A stretch of 64,000 nucleotides of DNA, from NCBI RefSeq assembly GCF_005281835.1, contig NZ_RZIS01000003.1, forward strand, positions 124,001-188,000, in the 5' to 3' direction. Position numbers and translations under genes: made by a program. The DNA is from Vibrio profundi. GTDB taxonomy: Bacteria; Pseudomonadota; Gammaproteobacteria; Enterobacterales; Vibrionaceae. Positions within the stretch are counted from its first letter, which is position 1, and each line of letters starts with the position of its first letter. Shown one piece after another: positions 62,548 through 64,000 of the stretch. Under the pieces are notes generated by a model. It was not told the origin of the DNA. It worked only from the letters and a program-made list of their open reading frames with translations, and searched no databases.

Positions 62548-64000
62548 ATGTTCTGTATTCAATGTGAACAAACGATTCAAACCCCAACCGTAAAAGGTTG
62601 TTCTTTCTCGCAAGGCATGTGTGGAAAAACTTCCGAAGTTTCTGACTTACAAGACGTGTTGGTGCATTCTCTCCAAGGTGTTTCTTTTTGGGCCAGTTTA
62701 GGCCGAGCGTGTGGTGTCATCGATTCAGAAATTGATGAATGGGCGCCAAAAGCATTCTTCGCGACATTGACCAACGTTAACTTTGATCCTGCTCGAATCA
62801 TTGAATTTGCGCAGCAATCACATCAGTACAAAGACAAATTAGAGCAACAAGTCCGTGCGGCATCGATTATTGCGGGCTTTGAAATCCCAGAACTTTCACC
62901 TGCTGCGAAGTTTGATTTACCGACCGATCCACAAGCGTTGATCGAGCTAGCACCTCAAGCGGCAGTGAACCGTGGTCATGATTCTCAACATGAAGATGTG
63001 ATTGGTTTACGTTTGTTGTGTTTGTACGGCCTTAAAGGTGCTGCGGCTTACATGGAGCATGCTCGAGTACTGGGTCAAACGAATGAAGAGATTCAAGGGG
63101 AATACCACGAAATCATGGCGTTCTTAGGCACAGATCCTACCGATCTTAAACAACTGCTTGATACCTCAATGCAGATTGGCTTGATGAACTACAAAGTGAT
63201 GGAAATGCTAGACAAAGGTGAGACGGATACATTCGGTCACCCAGAGCCAACGTCAGTAAACGTCAAAACGGTGAAAGGGCACTGTATTCTTGTATCTGGA
63301 CATGATCTGCATGACTTAGAAAAAATCCTGCAGCAAACGGAAGGTAAGGGTATTAATGTTTACACCAATGGTGAAATGTTGCCTGCACATGGTTACCCAG
63401 AGCTGAAGAAGTACTCCCACCTTGTGGGTAACTACGGTAGCGCTTGGCAAAACCAGCAGAAGGAGTTCGCTAACTTCCCGGGTGCAATTGTCATGACGTC
63501 TAACTGTCTGCTTAACCCTGACATTGGCCAATACCGCGATCGTTTGTTTACTCGTAGCATCGTAGGCTGGCCAGGTGTTTCTCACGTTGAAGGGGATGAC
63601 TTTAGCGAAGTGATTGATTGTGCACTAGCACAACCGGGCTTCCAGCATGATGAAATTGAGCAGATGATCACTGTCGGCTTTGGCCGCAACGCCTTAATGG
63701 CTGCAGCACCAGCCGTAATCGACCAAGTGAAAGAAGGTAACATTAAGCATTTCTTCTTAGTCGGTGGCTGTGATGGTGATAAAGCGGAACGTAGTTACTA
63801 CACAGATTTTACTGCTCAGGCGCCTGACGACTCAGTTATTCTGACGCTAGCGTGTGGTAAATTCCGTTTTAATAAGAACCAATTTGGTGAAATTAATGGT
63901 ATTCCACGTCTGTTAGATGTAGGTCAATGTAACGATGCTTACTCTGCGATTCAATTAGCTCTTGCACTGTCTCAAGAGTTTGATTGTGGTATTAATGAAT
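62548..64000 (+). CDS. hcp: Hybrid cluster protein (hydroxylamine reductase/NO reductase), 3' end missing
   Basis: About 484 codons are present; the gene runs off the right edge, lacking roughly the last 70 residues of a normal Hcp. The N-terminal [Fe-S] cysteines are C3, C6, C18 and C25 (MFCIQCEQT...[12 protein letters not shown]), as in E. coli class Hcp. Later segments match hybrid-cluster regions: [30 protein letters not shown] and FLVGGCDGD. Hcp detoxifies nitric oxide or hydroxylamine during nitrosative or anaerobic stress. The ATG follows CTGGAGC. A sigma-54 promoter and NorR-like sites lie upstream. Confidence 0.95.
   Translation, partial: MFCIQCEQTIQTPTVKGCSFSQGMCGKTSEVSDLQDVLVHSLQGVSFWASLGRACGVIDSEIDEWAPKAFFATLTNVNFDPARIIEFAQQSHQYKDKLEQQVRAASIIAGFEIPELSPAAKFDLPTDPQALIELAPQAAVNRGHDSQHEDVIGLRLLCLYGLKGAAAYMEHARVLGQTNEEIQGEYHEIMAFLGTDPTDLKQLLDTSMQIGLMNYKVMEMLDKGETDTFGHPEPTSVNVKTVKGHCILVSGHDLHDLEKILQQTEGKGINVYTNGEMLPAHGYPELKKYSHLVGNYGSAWQNQQKEFANFPGAIVMTSNCLLNPDIGQYRDRLFTRSIVGWPGVSHVEGDDFSEVIDCALAQPGFQHDEIEQMITVGFGRNALMAAAPAVIDQVKEGNIKHFFLVGGCDGDKAERSYYTDFTAQAPDDSVILTLACGKFRFNKNQFGEINGIPRLLDVGQCNDAYSAIQLALALSQEFDCGINE

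Overview
This window reads as a chromosomal segment of a Vibrio. Two genes for Qrr quorum-sensing small RNAs, each with a sigma-54 promoter and paired LuxO-type sites, are diagnostic of that genus. RhlE, a DUF3612 regulator, a DUF3541 protein, several c-di-GMP enzymes and the base composition fit as well. The accessory metabolic content suggests chromosome II, possibly of the Splendidus group; the species and replicon are inferred, not shown. I found no insertion sequence, phage, CRISPR array, tRNA or rRNA.

Layout. 1-4.8 kb: distal part of purine breakdown, with a purine permease (N-terminus only) and uraH on the minus strand and puuE-uraD-allA-puuD on the plus strand. 5-11 kb: a GAF-PAS-GGDEF-EAL protein, an AEC carrier, a methyltransferase and a membrane diguanylate cyclase. 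11-19 kb: an RND tripartite efflux operon followed by an OmpR-type two-component system. 19.1-27.4 kb: proximal purine breakdown (guaD, xdhC, xdhB, xdhA), an orphan solute-binding protein and a GntR/FCD regulator. 28-34.9 kb: a chemoreceptor, a DUF3541 protein, and a periplasmic alkylsulfatase divergent from a LysR regulator. 35-39.2 kb: a CHASE-GGDEF cyclase, rhlE and a LysR regulator. 39.3-48 kb: two qrr genes facing each other, enclosing a DUF3612 regulator, an unrecognised protein, a diguanylate cyclase, a cold-shock protein, codBA and an AraC/GyrI regulator. 48-50.8 kb: a YibH/YibI-like pair and an AraC regulator. 50.8-53.4 kb: a VOC protein, an ABM monooxygenase, a tartronate-semialdehyde-reductase-like enzyme and a urea transporter. 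53.5-62.3 kb: a PNPOx-like protein divergent from a MocR regulator, an amidotransferase, a YjeH-like exporter, Lrp, SnoaL-like and LysR proteins, a LysE exporter, a lipoprotein hydrolase and a small membrane protein. The window ends inside hcp, which has a sigma-54 promoter and NorR-like sites.

How the parts work together. GuaD makes xanthine from guanine, XdhAB (with XdhC) makes urate, PuuD makes 5-hydroxyisourate, and UraH and UraD lead to allantoin. PuuE opens allantoin to allantoate, and AllA cleaves ureidoglycolate to glyoxylate and urea. The allantoate-to-ureidoglycolate step (allantoicase) is not in the window. A palindrome, ATTGTATACAAT, lies intergenically near the permease/uraH/puuE block, xdhA, gntR, the VOC/ABM/reductase cluster and the urea transporter. 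This suggests one FCD-type GntR regulon, split over about 53 kb, that includes disposal of the end products glyoxylate and urea. Superimposed on this are two quorum-sensing sRNAs and at least four c-di-GMP proteins.
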